A stretch of 39,629 nucleotides of DNA from Clostridium beijerinckii HUN142 (GCF_000621745.1 NZ_KK211342.1:2660-42288), one strand, 5' to 3'; shown: positions 9,025 through 17,155, counted from the stretch's first letter. Made by a program: numbers and translations. Notes: generated by a model from the letters alone, not told the origin.

Positions 9025-9961
9025 CCGAATCCCCCATTTGTATATCCCAATTATTATAATTTCTCAAATCATTTATATTACCTTTGATACATCTAACTCC
9101 AAAGTAAGAAACTGGTTCAGTGTTAACAAATCCAATTTTTTCAACTATTCCATGGGTATTGCTATTAAGATGGCACCACATATTAATATATTTTTTACCT
9201 TTACCTTTTTCTGTATCTATAATGTATTCTAGTAGCCTTTTGGTAGAGCAATCATCTAAAGAATTAACTTCAACTATATCAGTTTCACTTTTATTAAAAC
9301 TCTTAGTAATTACGGATGAAACTACATAGTTATTTTCAAGTAATATATAATTAACATACTTATTCACTGTATTATCCTTAAATCTCCATTTCAAATAGTT
9401 TACATCTTTATATACTTTTATTTTATTTTTTTTATTATTTACAAGTTTTGAATAATCTAATGAAAAATTATCATCATTAACAACATTGAAGCTTATTGAA
9501 CTATTAGATTTATCTATTCTTGATAAATCTACTTTCATAGTTGGTATTTCATATATATTATTCCAATTCAATTTTTCTACAAAAATCGAATGAGAGTTAT
9601 TGTTTGGAAAACCAGTTACCGCTATATAATTTTCTTCTTCCATCCTCTTATACAAGTCCATAGCTAGCTTGGGAAACAATCCTTTTCCTCTATAATCCGG
9701 ATGAGTCATTGTAGTCATAGATAGTGCAGCCTTTTCTAATTTTCCATCAATACAAACTCTGTATGGAGATGCAGAATAGTTTGCTACTATTCTATTATTA
9801 TCTAGTGCAACATTAACAAGAAGCTCATCCATAGGATTTTGCATGTATCTCCATATTAAGAATTCCTTAGATATCTCCTTATTAAAGCAACACATAAATA
9901 GATCTTGAAATTCCTGTATTCTTTGTAAATATTCATTTTTATTTATGAACTCAAATTTCAT
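9014..9961 (-). CDS. GNAT-family N-acyltransferase of the nonulosonic acid block
   Basis: 315 aa, longer than a minimal GNAT. The acetyl-CoA binding motif is seen at TMTHPDYRGKGLFPKLAMDL (84-103, with Arg91-Gly-Lys-Gly), then YIAVTGFPNNNSHSIFVEKL. The C-terminal half looks like a second GNAT-like fold (KWRFKDNTVNKYV, NMWCHLNSNTHGIVEKIGF). It lies between legI and legG, overlapping legG. LegH elsewhere in the block already supplies the C4 N-acetyl step, so this enzyme probably puts a second, perhaps unusual, acyl group on the sugar, fitting the adjacent deacetylase. The acyl donor is unknown. Confidence 0.75.
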   Translation of the reverse strand: MKFEFINKNEYLQRIQEFQDLFMCCFNKEISKEFLIWRYMQNPMDELLVNVALDNNRIVANYSASPYRVCIDGKLEKAALSMTTMTHPDYRGKGLFPKLAMDLYKRMEEENYIAVTGFPNNNSHSIFVEKLNWNNIYEIPTMKVDLSRIDKSNSSISFNVVNDDNFSLDYSKLVNNKKNKIKVYKDVNYLKWRFKDNTVNKYVNYILLENNYVVSSVITKSFNKSETDIVEVNSLDDCSTKRLLEYIIDTEKGKGKKYINMWCHLNSNTHGIVEKIGFVNTEPVSYFGVRCIKGNINDLRNYNNWDIQMGDSDVY

Positions 9962-9976
9962 AAAACTCCTCCCAGC

Positions 9977-10975
9977 TTATAAATCTATAAGTTCATCTTT
10001 TTGAAAATCTTTTTTTGCTTTTTTTCCTATAACGCAATCCCAATTTTTGGGTGACACACCTGTTCCAGGCCTTTTTATACATAAATTTTTTTCAGTAAAA
10101 ACTTCATTAGCTTTTATATAAACTTTGGCTACTAGACTTTTTCTCCCTACTATACTATTTATCTTCTCTGAAAGAGTTTGACGTTTGACTCCATTTCCAA
10201 GAGCTATTTCTATATTTCTAATTGCCATAACCATATTTCTAAGTTCGAAAGGTTCTAAACTTGCCTTATGATCTGGGCCAATCATGTTTCTATCTAATGT
10301 AAAATGTTTTTCTATTACCGTAGCGCCAAGAGCTACTGCCGCTATAGCAACTTCTATTCCGCTGGTATGATCTGAATATCCAACTGGAGTTTTAAATGCA
10401 TTTTTTATAGTCTCCATTGCTTTTAAATTTACATCCTCCATTTTTGTTGGGTAGTCGGTATTACAATGAAGCACAACAATATCTTCTGTTCCTCCAATTC
10501 TTAAAGTATCTAATGCAAATTCTATATCTGATAAATTACTCATGCCAGTTGATAATATAACTTTCTTTTTTAGCACAGCTATTTTTCTCAAATATGGAAC
10601 ATTATCAATTTCGCTTGAAGGTATTTTAAAAATTTTCATCCCTATACTATATAAAAACTCTATACTTTCTAAATCAAAAGGTGATGATAAAAATATTATA
10701 TTCTTTTCCTCACAATACTTTTTTAGATCCTTATATTGCTCATGACTTAATTCTAATTTTTTTAGCATTTCTAATTGTGAAGTTTCTTCCTTTAGATTGT
10801 CAACTTGATATTTAGCTTGCTTTGCATCTTTAGTTACTAAATTATTTGCATTGAATGTTTGAAATTTTATTGCATCTACTCCACAAAGTACAGCATTATC
10901 AATCATCTTTTTTGCTATGTTTATATCTCCATTATGATTTACTCCAGCTTCAGCAATTATAAAAATATTATTCAT
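9977..10975 (-). CDS. legI: Nonulosonic acid synthase (LegI/NeuB family)
   Basis: 332 aa from the ATG at 10975, which follows AAGAGG and overlaps the stop of the preceding gene in ATGAATAA; the longer frame to 11020 lies within that gene. IAEAGVNHNGD starts the TIM barrel, VDAIKFQTF and SSPFDLESIEFL follow, and GYSDHTSGIEVAIAA with EKHFTLDRNMIGPDHKAS is the catalytic, metal-binding part. The C-terminal 65 residues are an antifreeze/SAF domain (IKRPGTGVSPKNWDCVIGKK). It condenses PEP with the 6-deoxy-diacetamido-mannose to make legionaminic acid. Confidence 0.88.
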   Translation of the reverse strand: MNNIFIIAEAGVNHNGDINIAKKMIDNAVLCGVDAIKFQTFNANNLVTKDAKQAKYQVDNLKEETSQLEMLKKLELSHEQYKDLKKYCEEKNIIFLSSPFDLESIEFLYSIGMKIFKIPSSEIDNVPYLRKIAVLKKKVILSTGMSNLSDIEFALDTLRIGGTEDIVVLHCNTDYPTKMEDVNLKAMETIKNAFKTPVGYSDHTSGIEVAIAAVALGATVIEKHFTLDRNMIGPDHKASLEPFELRNMVMAIRNIEIALGNGVKRQTLSEKINSIVGRKSLVAKVYIKANEVFTEKNLCIKRPGTGVSPKNWDCVIGKKAKKDFQKDELIDL

Positions 10976-11609
10976 AAACATATGCCTCTTTTCCTGGATT
11001 TCCGTAGACCTTAAACCCATTTTTTATGTCCTTAATTATGACAGAACCTGCTCCAACAATTACATCATTTCCAATGGTAACATTTTGAATAATAGTAGAA
11101 TTTGTTCCTACATGCGTTCTCTTTCCAATACTAACACCACCACTTAGTGTTACTCCAGGTGCTAAATGAACAAACTCGCTTATATTACAATCATGTTCAA
11201 CTATGGTGCCAGAATTTATAATGCATTGTTTTTCTATTGTAACTTTCGCATTGATAATTGCACCTTTACCAACAAATACTCCATCATTAATTAAAGCGCT
11301 CTCCGATACTATAGCTGTTTTATCTATTATCTTAGGAAAATTATATCCAATGTTTTTTAAGATGTTATAAAGTTTTACTCTTATGCAAGGATTGCCTACA
11401 GATCCAACACAAATGAAGGCATTTTTAATACCAGACTTATATAATTCACCTAAATTTTCATCATTGCCTATAACATCTATACCTAGTCCCATATTTTCAC
11501 TGATCTTCTTATCAACAATTCCTACAATTTCAAATTGTTTTAATCCATTTAGTGAATCAATAATACTTTTGCAATGGCCACCACCACCTACTAATATTAT
11601 TCTTTCCAT
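10968..11609 (-). CDS. legH: NeuD/PglD-like sugar O/N-acetyltransferase (LegH-like)
   Basis: 213 aa. N-terminal GGGGHCKSIIDSLN is a Rossmann-like UDP-sugar binding part as in PglD/NeuD. The C-terminal half is a left-handed beta-helix of hexapeptide repeats (VFVGKGAIINAKVTIEKQCI, GNDVIVGAGSVIIKDI) with the catalytic histidine in VEHDCNI. In a legionaminic set it is expected to N-acetylate the C4 amine made by LegC. RBS TAGGAGG lies before the ATG. It starts the second part of the block, after the hairpin element that separates it from LegB. Confidence 0.8.
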   Translation of the reverse strand: MERIILVGGGGHCKSIIDSLNGLKQFEIVGIVDKKISENMGLGIDVIGNDENLGELYKSGIKNAFICVGSVGNPCIRVKLYNILKNIGYNFPKIIDKTAIVSESALINDGVFVGKGAIINAKVTIEKQCIINSGTIVEHDCNISEFVHLAPGVTLSGGVSIGKRTHVGTNSTIIQNVTIGNDVIVGAGSVIIKDIKNGFKVYGNPGKEAYVYE

Positions 11610-11782
11610 AAGACCTCCTATAATTATTACTTAGAATCTTCAGTGATATTTTCATAGTTTTTGGGAATCAAAATATTTATTATTTCGGTAAGTTACCACT
11701 TAAATCTGGTTTTAAAGTTAGGTATCTATATAGATAATACAATCATGAACTATACTTAGACTATGAAATATATTCCAACCAG

Positions 11783-11974
11783 AAATGAGTGATATACTTT
11801 TATGGAATGTTTCATTGGTAATTTTGATGGATGTGATTCTTTGGCTATAAGTTGTTCCAAATGTGCTAGTTCACAGCTTGTTCTTTTAGGCTAGCACTTT
11901 GGGTGCAACTTTATAGCCTTAGAATCACCCATCAGAATTGCCTAGAAACTGGAACAAAAGTATATTATTCATTT
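11783..11974. repeat. Long hairpin element, copy A (about 192 nt)
   Basis: Lies in the 423-nt gap between legB and legH. Two arms of about 85 nt (11783-11869 and 11891-11974) pair almost throughout, around a 21-nt loop; for example AAATGAGTGATATACTTTT pairs with AAAAGTATATTATTCATTT, and GTTGTTCCAAATGTGCTAG with CTAGCACTTTGGGTGCAAC. A further 9-bp pair (11750-11758 with 11991-11999) encloses it. A relative of equal length lies at 17704-17895. It may be a structured RNA or a palindromic mobile repeat; it encodes no protein that I can see. Confidence 0.75.
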
Positions 11975-12032
11975 AGGTGAGGCATGCGCATAAGTATAGA
12001 TTATAGTTGGTTTATCTATGGAATTGAACTAT

Positions 12033-13019
12033 TTAAATATTATATATATCTGTTTTATATTTATCTAAATTTTTCTTTATTTTAAACCATTCAATTGTTT
12101 CTTTAATACCTTCTTCAAAAGTATATTCCTCTGACCATTGAGTAAGTTTTTTTAGTTTTTCATTGGATCCCAGTAGCCTGTTTACCTCGCTGTTTATAGG
12201 TCTTATTCTTTCTTCTTCACATATAATTTTAGCGTTTGGATTTAATTGCTTTATAAGCTCTTCTGCAAGATTTCTTATTGATATTTCTCTTTGACTGGCT
12301 ATGTTTATTTCTTCCCCTATTGTATTCTGACTTTTCGCAATTTCAACAAAGCCATTTACGGTATTTTTTACATAATTAAAATCTCTTGTAGGCGTTAATG
12401 CTCCTAGTTTTATTTCATTTTTGCCTGATAATAACTGCATTATTATTGTTGGAATAATGGCTCTTGCTGACTGTCTTGGTCCGTAAGTGTTAAAAGGCCG
12501 TACTATTGTTATTGGTAAAGAAAAACTTCTATAAAAAGACTCAGCCAATCTGTCGGCACCTATTTTGGTAGCAGAATAAGGTGATTGTCCTTGGTAGGGA
12601 TGCTCTTCAGTTATTGGTACAAACTTAGCACTACCATAAACCTCTGAAGTGGAAGTTATTAATATTCTTTTAGTGCCAAGTTCTCTAGCAGCCTGTAATA
12701 CATTTAAAGTCCCTTTTATATTAGTGTCCACATAGGAATCAGGTGAATGATAACTAAAAGGAATTGCTATTAGTGCTGCAAGATGATATACTTCATCAAT
12801 ATTTTTCATTGCTTCTCTCACACCATTTGGGTCCCTTATATCTCCAGTAAATATTTCTATTTCCTTTAACTTATCTTTACTTAATGAATCTAGCCATCCC
12901 CAAGAGTTAATCGAGTTATAATGTATAAAAGCTTTAACATTACATCCTATGTTTAAAAGTTTTTCTATTAAGTGACTACCTATGAAACCAGCTGCTCCTG
13001 TCACTAAAACTTTTTTCAT
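12033..13019 (-). CDS. legB: NAD-dependent 4,6-dehydratase (LegB-like, extended SDR)
   Basis: 328 aa. The NAD-binding TGAAGFIGSHL (7-17) is at the start. The extended-SDR active site is seen as TSTSEVYGS (122-130) plus Tyr148 and Lys152 in SPYSATK, and the end has RPFNTYGPRQSARAIIPT and RDFNYVKNTV. It should convert GDP-GlcNAc to the 4-keto-6-deoxy sugar, the first committed step. RBS TTGGAGG. It ends the first half of the block behind the small beta-sandwich genes. Other SDR epimerases look similar, but the partner genes make LegB the best call. Confidence 0.83.
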   Translation of the reverse strand: MKKVLVTGAAGFIGSHLIEKLLNIGCNVKAFIHYNSINSWGWLDSLSKDKLKEIEIFTGDIRDPNGVREAMKNIDEVYHLAALIAIPFSYHSPDSYVDTNIKGTLNVLQAARELGTKRILITSTSEVYGSAKFVPITEEHPYQGQSPYSATKIGADRLAESFYRSFSLPITIVRPFNTYGPRQSARAIIPTIIMQLLSGKNEIKLGALTPTRDFNYVKNTVNGFVEIAKSQNTIGEEINIASQREISIRNLAEELIKQLNPNAKIICEEERIRPINSEVNRLLGSNEKLKKLTQWSEEYTFEEGIKETIEWFKIKKNLDKYKTDIYNI

Positions 13020-13051
13020 TTATTGCCTCCAATAATATTAATTCTCTTAAG

Positions 13052-13348
13052 CTAATTCAAACAGATTCTATAACTTAGGTTCTTAAATTTATTTAGTTTA
13101 TTATTAAAAACTTTTATTTTATAGTAATATCTTATGTCATAAATGAAGCAATAAAATTCTCCATTATAATTTGTAGTAGTATAGCCACAAAATTTTTTAT
13201 GGTACTTTATTTGATTTGAGCGATTTTTATATGGAAAGTATGCTTCAAGAAATACTACTGCATTTTGAACTGGATATCCATTTTCATAGCATACTTTACC
13301 TCTTATTATTACTTCTTTAAAATATGATTTATAATTATAATTTTTCAT
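13052..13348 (-). CDS. Small carboxypeptidase-regulatory-like protein 1
   Basis: 98 aa, basic. One beta-sandwich unit: IIRGKVCYENGYPVQNAVVF, then GYTTTNYNGEFYCFIYD and YYYKIKVFNNKL. This is the CarboxypepD_reg pattern (extension, G-x-P-x-x-x-A-x-V turn, G-E-F/Y strand). No signal peptide. RBS AGAAGGA. It lies 32 nt before legB and 26 nt after the next paralogue, so it is co-transcribed with them. Function unknown; five such proteins occur within 4 kb. Confidence 0.65.
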   Translation of the reverse strand: MKNYNYKSYFKEVIIRGKVCYENGYPVQNAVVFLEAYFPYKNRSNQIKYHKKFCGYTTTNYNGEFYCFIYDIRYYYKIKVFNNKLNKFKNLSYRICLN

Positions 13349-13374
13349 TTTAGGATTCCTTCTATATCAAGTAA

Positions 13375-13695
13375 TCACTTTTGATTTAGCAGCTTAATTT
13401 GTGGTTCATATACCTTAATTTTATAGTTAATATTATAGAGTTTTTCAAGGACTATAGCGTACTCTCCATGCTTGTTAGAAATTGCATATCCCACATCAAT
13501 TGCTTTATATGGTTTGTAATTATAATCTATTTTTTTTATAGCGATAATTGCACCATCTATGGGATTTGATTTTTTATCTAAAATTTTTCCTTCTATTAAT
13601 ATTGTTCTTTTTCTTTTCACTACAATTTTTTTGTTTATAATCCTATGCAACTTTAGCTCTCTTGGAGTTATCACAATTTCTGCATATGATGACAA
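13375..13695 (-). CDS. Small carboxypeptidase-regulatory-like protein 2 (TTG start)
   Basis: 106 aa. The core is ILIEGKILDKKSNPIDGAII, GYAISNKHGEYAIVL and YKIKVYEPQIKLL, the same fold as its neighbours. A Lys/Arg-rich stretch (NKKIVVKRKR) comes before the domain. The start is TTG at 13695 with AAAGGAG 10 nt upstream; the nearby ATG is out of frame. It follows the next paralogue after 4 nt, so the two are tightly coupled. Confidence 0.65.
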   Translation of the reverse strand: MSSYAEIVITPRELKLHRIINKKIVVKRKRTILIEGKILDKKSNPIDGAIIAIKKIDYNYKPYKAIDVGYAISNKHGEYAIVLEKLYNINYKIKVYEPQIKLLNQK

Positions 13696-13699
13696 TTTT

Positions 13700-14056
13700 T
13701 CATGTCTCCTTTATTTTAATATTTAAAGGAGAATATACTACAATTTCATAAAACATTTCTGGCAAAGCTTCTATAGAAAGTACATATTCTCCTTCATTAT
13801 CAGTGTACGAGTAGCCTAACACTTTTCTGATATTTTCTTTATAATCAACTTCTATGACTTCAACTGCAGCACCTGAAATTGGCTGCATTCTTACATTGTA
13901 AGCGACCCCTTTAATAATGACCCTTTTTCTAGGCATCATAATTATATTTAGTTTATGATTTGCTCTTGAATTCAAATTATTAGCGTTAATTAATATTGAA
14001 TCTTGTGAACACGGGCTAACTTTTTTCTTACGATTCCTATTTTTCTTCATTGGCAT
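13700..14056 (-). CDS. Small carboxypeptidase-regulatory-like protein 3
   Basis: 118 aa. A basic N-terminus (MPMKKNRNRKKK; the second Met is an alternative start) and a linker lead to the beta-sandwich VIIKGVAYNVRMQPISGAAV, GYSYTDNEGEYVLSI, FYEIVVYSPL. The start lies inside the end of the 54-aa gene upstream, so translation is probably coupled. It belongs to the Maf-to-legB run; surface location is inferred from context only. Confidence 0.65.
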   Translation of the reverse strand: MPMKKNRNRKKKVSPCSQDSILINANNLNSRANHKLNIIMMPRKRVIIKGVAYNVRMQPISGAAVEVIEVDYKENIRKVLGYSYTDNEGEYVLSIEALPEMFYEIVVYSPLNIKIKET

Positions 14057-14201
14057 TTTCAGTAAATATAGTTACTGTCATATCATTATCTTCTGTTGCA
14101 TCTTCAGCTGGTATTATGGATCCTGATATTTCTTTTCCATTCACTATAATTTTATTTATCTTTACTTCTTTATAAGATTTTCCATCTATTACTTTTTCCA
14201 T
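14037..14201 (-). CDS. 54-aa small protein after the Maf glycosyltransferase
   Basis: Short ORF starting with ATG at 14201 with GTAGAGGTG before it, and ending in TAG at 14037. It reads MEKVIDGKSYKEVKINKIIV, then NGKEISGSIIPAEDATED, ending MTVTIFTENANEEK. It is acidic, without Cys or membrane segment. It lies 12 nt after the Maf gene and overlaps the next gene by 20 nt. Its repeated V/I-x-K pattern suggests a small beta protein. Family not recognised. Confidence 0.6.
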   Translation of the reverse strand: MEKVIDGKSYKEVKINKIIVNGKEISGSIIPAEDATEDNDMTVTIFTENANEEK

Positions 14202-14213
14202 AAAACTTCACCT

Positions 14214-15947
14214 CTACTGATTTATTGCATAATAAAATTCTGCAAATGTTTCTAATGCTAATGATTTAACTTTTTCGAGAATCTCTTTCATTTTAAGAAA
14301 ATATGATAAAAAGCACTTACTTTGATATTTTAAATTTGAAGTCAAAGCTTCATAATCTACAGCATACATATTAAAAATTTCTTCCTTTACATCAAACAAG
14401 AATTTATTATAGTATCCACCAAGATAAAACCGTTCCTTAGAGGATTCAAAGTCATTTACGATTTCCATAACGTCTAGAAACTTTTGAAAGTCTCCATCAT
14501 TTTCGTCTATATCAACTAAAGATTTATCTAATTCATTTGTTAATAGACTCTTGCATAGAGCTTCTCCATTATTTGCTTTATCTATATATTCTTCTAGATA
14601 GTTTATTACATCTGAAACGACAGCCTCAACATCTACTTGTATCGATTTATCTACAATACACTTTTTATTAGCATTATTATTTGTATACTTCTTAAATACA
14701 TCACATAATTCCTTATGAGGTGCACCTTTAATTTCTGCTCCGTAAGATACATTAATAAACTCCACCTGCTTATGCGTTTTGTAGAAGTCTATATATTCTT
14801 CCATTTTTATTCTAAATTGATTAAGTGTTATATTAGTCCTTATTTTTTCACCAAATATATTATCAACTTTCAAACTTGCTTCATAATTTTTCGTATCATC
14901 ACTATCAAATATAGCGGACTCTGAATGATGTTTATCATAAGTGAACGCTAAGTCTTGTCCTACTAATATTATTGGAGAGCAGCCCATAATATTTGCAATA
15001 TCTATACATGTATGTGCTACAGATCCGCCTAAAAATGTTCCTTTGAGATTATTTAATTCCTGTATAGTATTTGATAAAAAAGTTGATAAATAAATCTTTT
15101 CCCCTTCATAATCTCTAACTAAATATCTATTACTATATTCATAAAATGCCAAAGGAGAATTTTCATTTAAATAATCCTTCATCATGTCGTAGTTATCATC
15201 TACCGGATCTATTGAAACTATCATATCTGGTTTTATATTATTTTTTATAAGGGCTTTTAATGTCCTGCTTCCAGCTATTATGAAGTATTTTTCTAATTCT
15301 TTTTTATGGATAACCATATCAGCTATATTTTTGTCTAAGGATGGGCCAGCAGATACTATTATGGCTGGAATACCTTTGTTTATATCTTCATATGAATTAA
15401 GAGGAGTTGCATTTTTTAAAGCTTTCAAATTAGCTATAAAATTCTTGATAAATATATCTTTAAATCTATTTGCAACACTTATAGAAGAGCATGCTGTATA
15501 ATATGCATCATCTAAATTCTCTATAAATATTTCGTAATCACACTTGTATACTTCAGCATAATTTCCAAAAGCATGTACATATAAATTATTAAAATTTGTA
15601 CTGTTTATTTCTTTATATAAATTAGCTTTTATATTATCTTTATCATAAAGAATAAGATGTACGTTATCATTATTAATTTTTCCTTTATTATAATTAAATA
15701 TATCTTTATTAGGTTCAAATATTAATACCTTGTTCTTTTCACATAGCACATCATGTAAACTATCTAAGTATTCGCCTGTATCAATTCCAAAAATAAGAAT
15801 TAGTGAATCAAACTTAATCTCATTTACTACATTTAATAAACTTTCAATTTCCTTTTTGTAATTCTTTTTATCAGCTAGATACCAATGATTATCATCTTTT
15901 TCTATATTAAAAACATAATAGCCATCTAAAGTTTTTACCTTTTGCAT
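14214..15947 (-). CDS. Maf-type motility-associated glycosyltransferase (MAF_flag10/DUF115)
   Basis: 577 aa. The central domain has the family signature IPAIIVSAGPSLDKNIADM followed by IIAGSRTLKALIKNNIKPDM, VSIDPVDDNYDM, and GGSVAHTCIDIANIMGCSPI with LVGQDLAFTYDKHHSES. Maf proteins transfer nonulosonic acids from CMP-sugar to Ser/Thr of flagellin. Here the gene starts a co-directional block that makes the donor, but no flagellin or flagellar gene is in the window. The target could be flagellin elsewhere or the small proteins and spore-surface proteins nearby. RBS AAGGGGA; a 12-bp stem-loop separates it from the upstream gene. Confidence 0.85.
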   Translation of the reverse strand: MQKVKTLDGYYVFNIEKDDNHWYLADKKNYKKEIESLLNVVNEIKFDSLILIFGIDTGEYLDSLHDVLCEKNKVLIFEPNKDIFNYNKGKINNDNVHLILYDKDNIKANLYKEINSTNFNNLYVHAFGNYAEVYKCDYEIFIENLDDAYYTACSSISVANRFKDIFIKNFIANLKALKNATPLNSYEDINKGIPAIIVSAGPSLDKNIADMVIHKKELEKYFIIAGSRTLKALIKNNIKPDMIVSIDPVDDNYDMMKDYLNENSPLAFYEYSNRYLVRDYEGEKIYLSTFLSNTIQELNNLKGTFLGGSVAHTCIDIANIMGCSPIILVGQDLAFTYDKHHSESAIFDSDDTKNYEASLKVDNIFGEKIRTNITLNQFRIKMEEYIDFYKTHKQVEFINVSYGAEIKGAPHKELCDVFKKYTNNNANKKCIVDKSIQVDVEAVVSDVINYLEEYIDKANNGEALCKSLLTNELDKSLVDIDENDGDFQKFLDVMEIVNDFESSKERFYLGGYYNKFLFDVKEEIFNMYAVDYEALTSNLKYQSKCFLSYFLKMKEILEKVKSLALETFAEFYYAINQ

Positions 15948-16044
15948 ACTATCCCCTTATTTACCTCTAAGGTATTTTTATTTACAATATATAATATTAA
16001 ATATTACTTTGTTTGATACGAATATTTCAGGTATATATTGAAGC

Positions 16045-16078
16045 TATCCCAAAATAGTTTATAAATTATTTTGGGATA
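16045..16078 (-). terminator. Stem-loop after beta-sandwich protein 4
   Basis: Perfect 12-bp arms TATCCCAAAATA and TATTTTGGGATA with a 10-nt loop, 26 nt past the stop at 16104. The T-run is weak, so termination may be partial and allow read-through toward the Maf gene. Confidence 0.6.
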
Positions 16079-16103
16079 GACGAATTCATATATTTATATA
16101 ATT

Positions 16104-16391
16104 CTACTTACCAAAGAATTTGATTCTTAATTGAGTTTTGGCTCTGCAAGTTACACCATACCTACCACTTGCATCTGTAAAAGTAGTGTGATCTGCAGGA
16201 TCAGTTGTTACCCTAGTGCTTTCCCAAACCTGAACAGCACCGCTTCCCATAGCAGCGCCTGAAGGACTTACAGCAGTTCCTTTCAATAAAAACATTCCCC
16301 ACGTATTTGTGCTAAGTTTTTGAGTAAAAGGCAATCCAGAATTTGCATCACTCGATGGCACTACCATTGTTTTTGGTTTATAATTAGCCAT
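16104..16391 (-). CDS. Small carboxypeptidase-regulatory-like protein 4
   Basis: 95 aa. KPKTMVVPSSDANSGLPF is followed by a single beta-sandwich: MFLLKGTAVSPSGAAMGSGA, then FTDASGRYGVTCRAK and LRIKFFGK. It is less Lys-rich and more Ala/Ser/Thr-rich than its paralogues and has one Cys. Strong RBS AAGGAGAG. A SigK-like promoter lies 44-71 nt upstream, so expression in the sporulating mother cell is likely; this is the best single clue to where the family works. Confidence 0.7.
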   Translation of the reverse strand: MANYKPKTMVVPSSDANSGLPFTQKLSTNTWGMFLLKGTAVSPSGAAMGSGAVQVWESTRVTTDPADHTTFTDASGRYGVTCRAKTQLRIKFFGK

Positions 16392-16434
16392 AATAGTCTC
16401 TCCTTACATACTTCTTCTAAAGTTATTCTACCTA

Positions 16435-16462
16435 TATAATATGAAAAAGATTTTGTATTGTT
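16435..16462 (-). promoter_or_regulatory. SigK-like sporulation promoter for beta-sandwich protein 4
   Basis: Minus strand: AAC at 16462-16460, 16 nt, CATATTATA at 16443-16435. This is the same layout and spacing as the box at 3714-3741 and fits AC-N16-CATANNNTA. Confidence 0.6.
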
Positions 16463-16521
16463 ACCATGGATATCCAAGTTAAGACATTAACTTATACAAA
16501 TAGATCTACGAAATAAGGATT

Positions 16522-16570
16522 ATGCTGTTGTTCCATTAATACTTGTAACAATGAAATTTGGAGCAAGCAT
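16522..16570. repeat. Short hairpin, possible degenerate relative of the long hairpin elements
   Basis: ATGCTGTTGTTCC (16522-16534) pairs with GGAGCAAGCAT (16560-16570) with bulges. GTTGTTCCATT also occurs exactly in element B. The long outer arms are missing. It lies in the 304-nt gap between beta-sandwich genes 4 and 5. Confidence 0.3.
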
Positions 16571-16695
16571 TAGTGAGACAAACTGCAATTTAGAACTTTT
16601 AGAAAAATTTTCAAAGTCCTGTGAAATAACAACTTTTCTCCTTTTGGTAGATTATTGGATAAGTCTAAGTTATACATTATTTATCTATAACTTTA

Positions 16696-16992
16696 TCACG
16701 GAGAGTACGCTGTCAATTTATAAGCATATCCTTTTTTCCATAATAGAGGTATTCCGTAAGAGCCATCATCTAATGTAAATGTTATTCCTATATTTTTTTC
16801 AACTGCTGGATTCAAAGTGTTGTTTATTTGAATAATTTCTATAGCCGCACCTGACAATGGTTTCCCATGCGGATTACAGACTGTACCTTTAAGTAGTATG
16901 TATTTATCATTTGGTAAAAAAGCATTCATTGTTATAATTCTTTTTTTTATTAATTCATTTCCTGATATTATCTTTTTAACCATAGCGCACAT
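16696..16992 (-). CDS. Small carboxypeptidase-regulatory-like protein 5
   Basis: 98 aa. After a basic N-terminus (VKKIISGNELIKKRI) comes KYILLKGTVCNPHGKPLSGA, AIEIIQI, FTLDDGSYGIPLLWKKGYAY and KLTAYSP, the same fold as the four paralogues downstream. The ATG at 16992 follows AGGAGG at 10 nt; ATG at 16983 is possible. No clear SigK box was found. It stands between panD and the rest of the spore/glycan block. Confidence 0.65.
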   Translation of the reverse strand: MCAMVKKIISGNELIKKRIITMNAFLPNDKYILLKGTVCNPHGKPLSGAAIEIIQINNTLNPAVEKNIGITFTLDDGSYGIPLLWKKGYAYKLTAYSP

Positions 16993-17155
16993 TAAACCTT
17001 TTCCTCCTACACTAATTGTTAACTGTTAAATATTGTTTCCATGCTTTATATTATTAAAGGAGTTACTTTAACGTGCGCATATAGAATTAACTTTCTTAAA
17101 ACTTTAAATGTCTAGATTTTATATCCTTGAATTTTTATATTTTAATTTGTATTAA

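Noticed and set aside
16551..16778. 75-aa plus-strand ORF
   Set aside because: Lacks an RBS, overlaps the end of beta-sandwich gene 5 on the other strand, and starts inside a hairpin.
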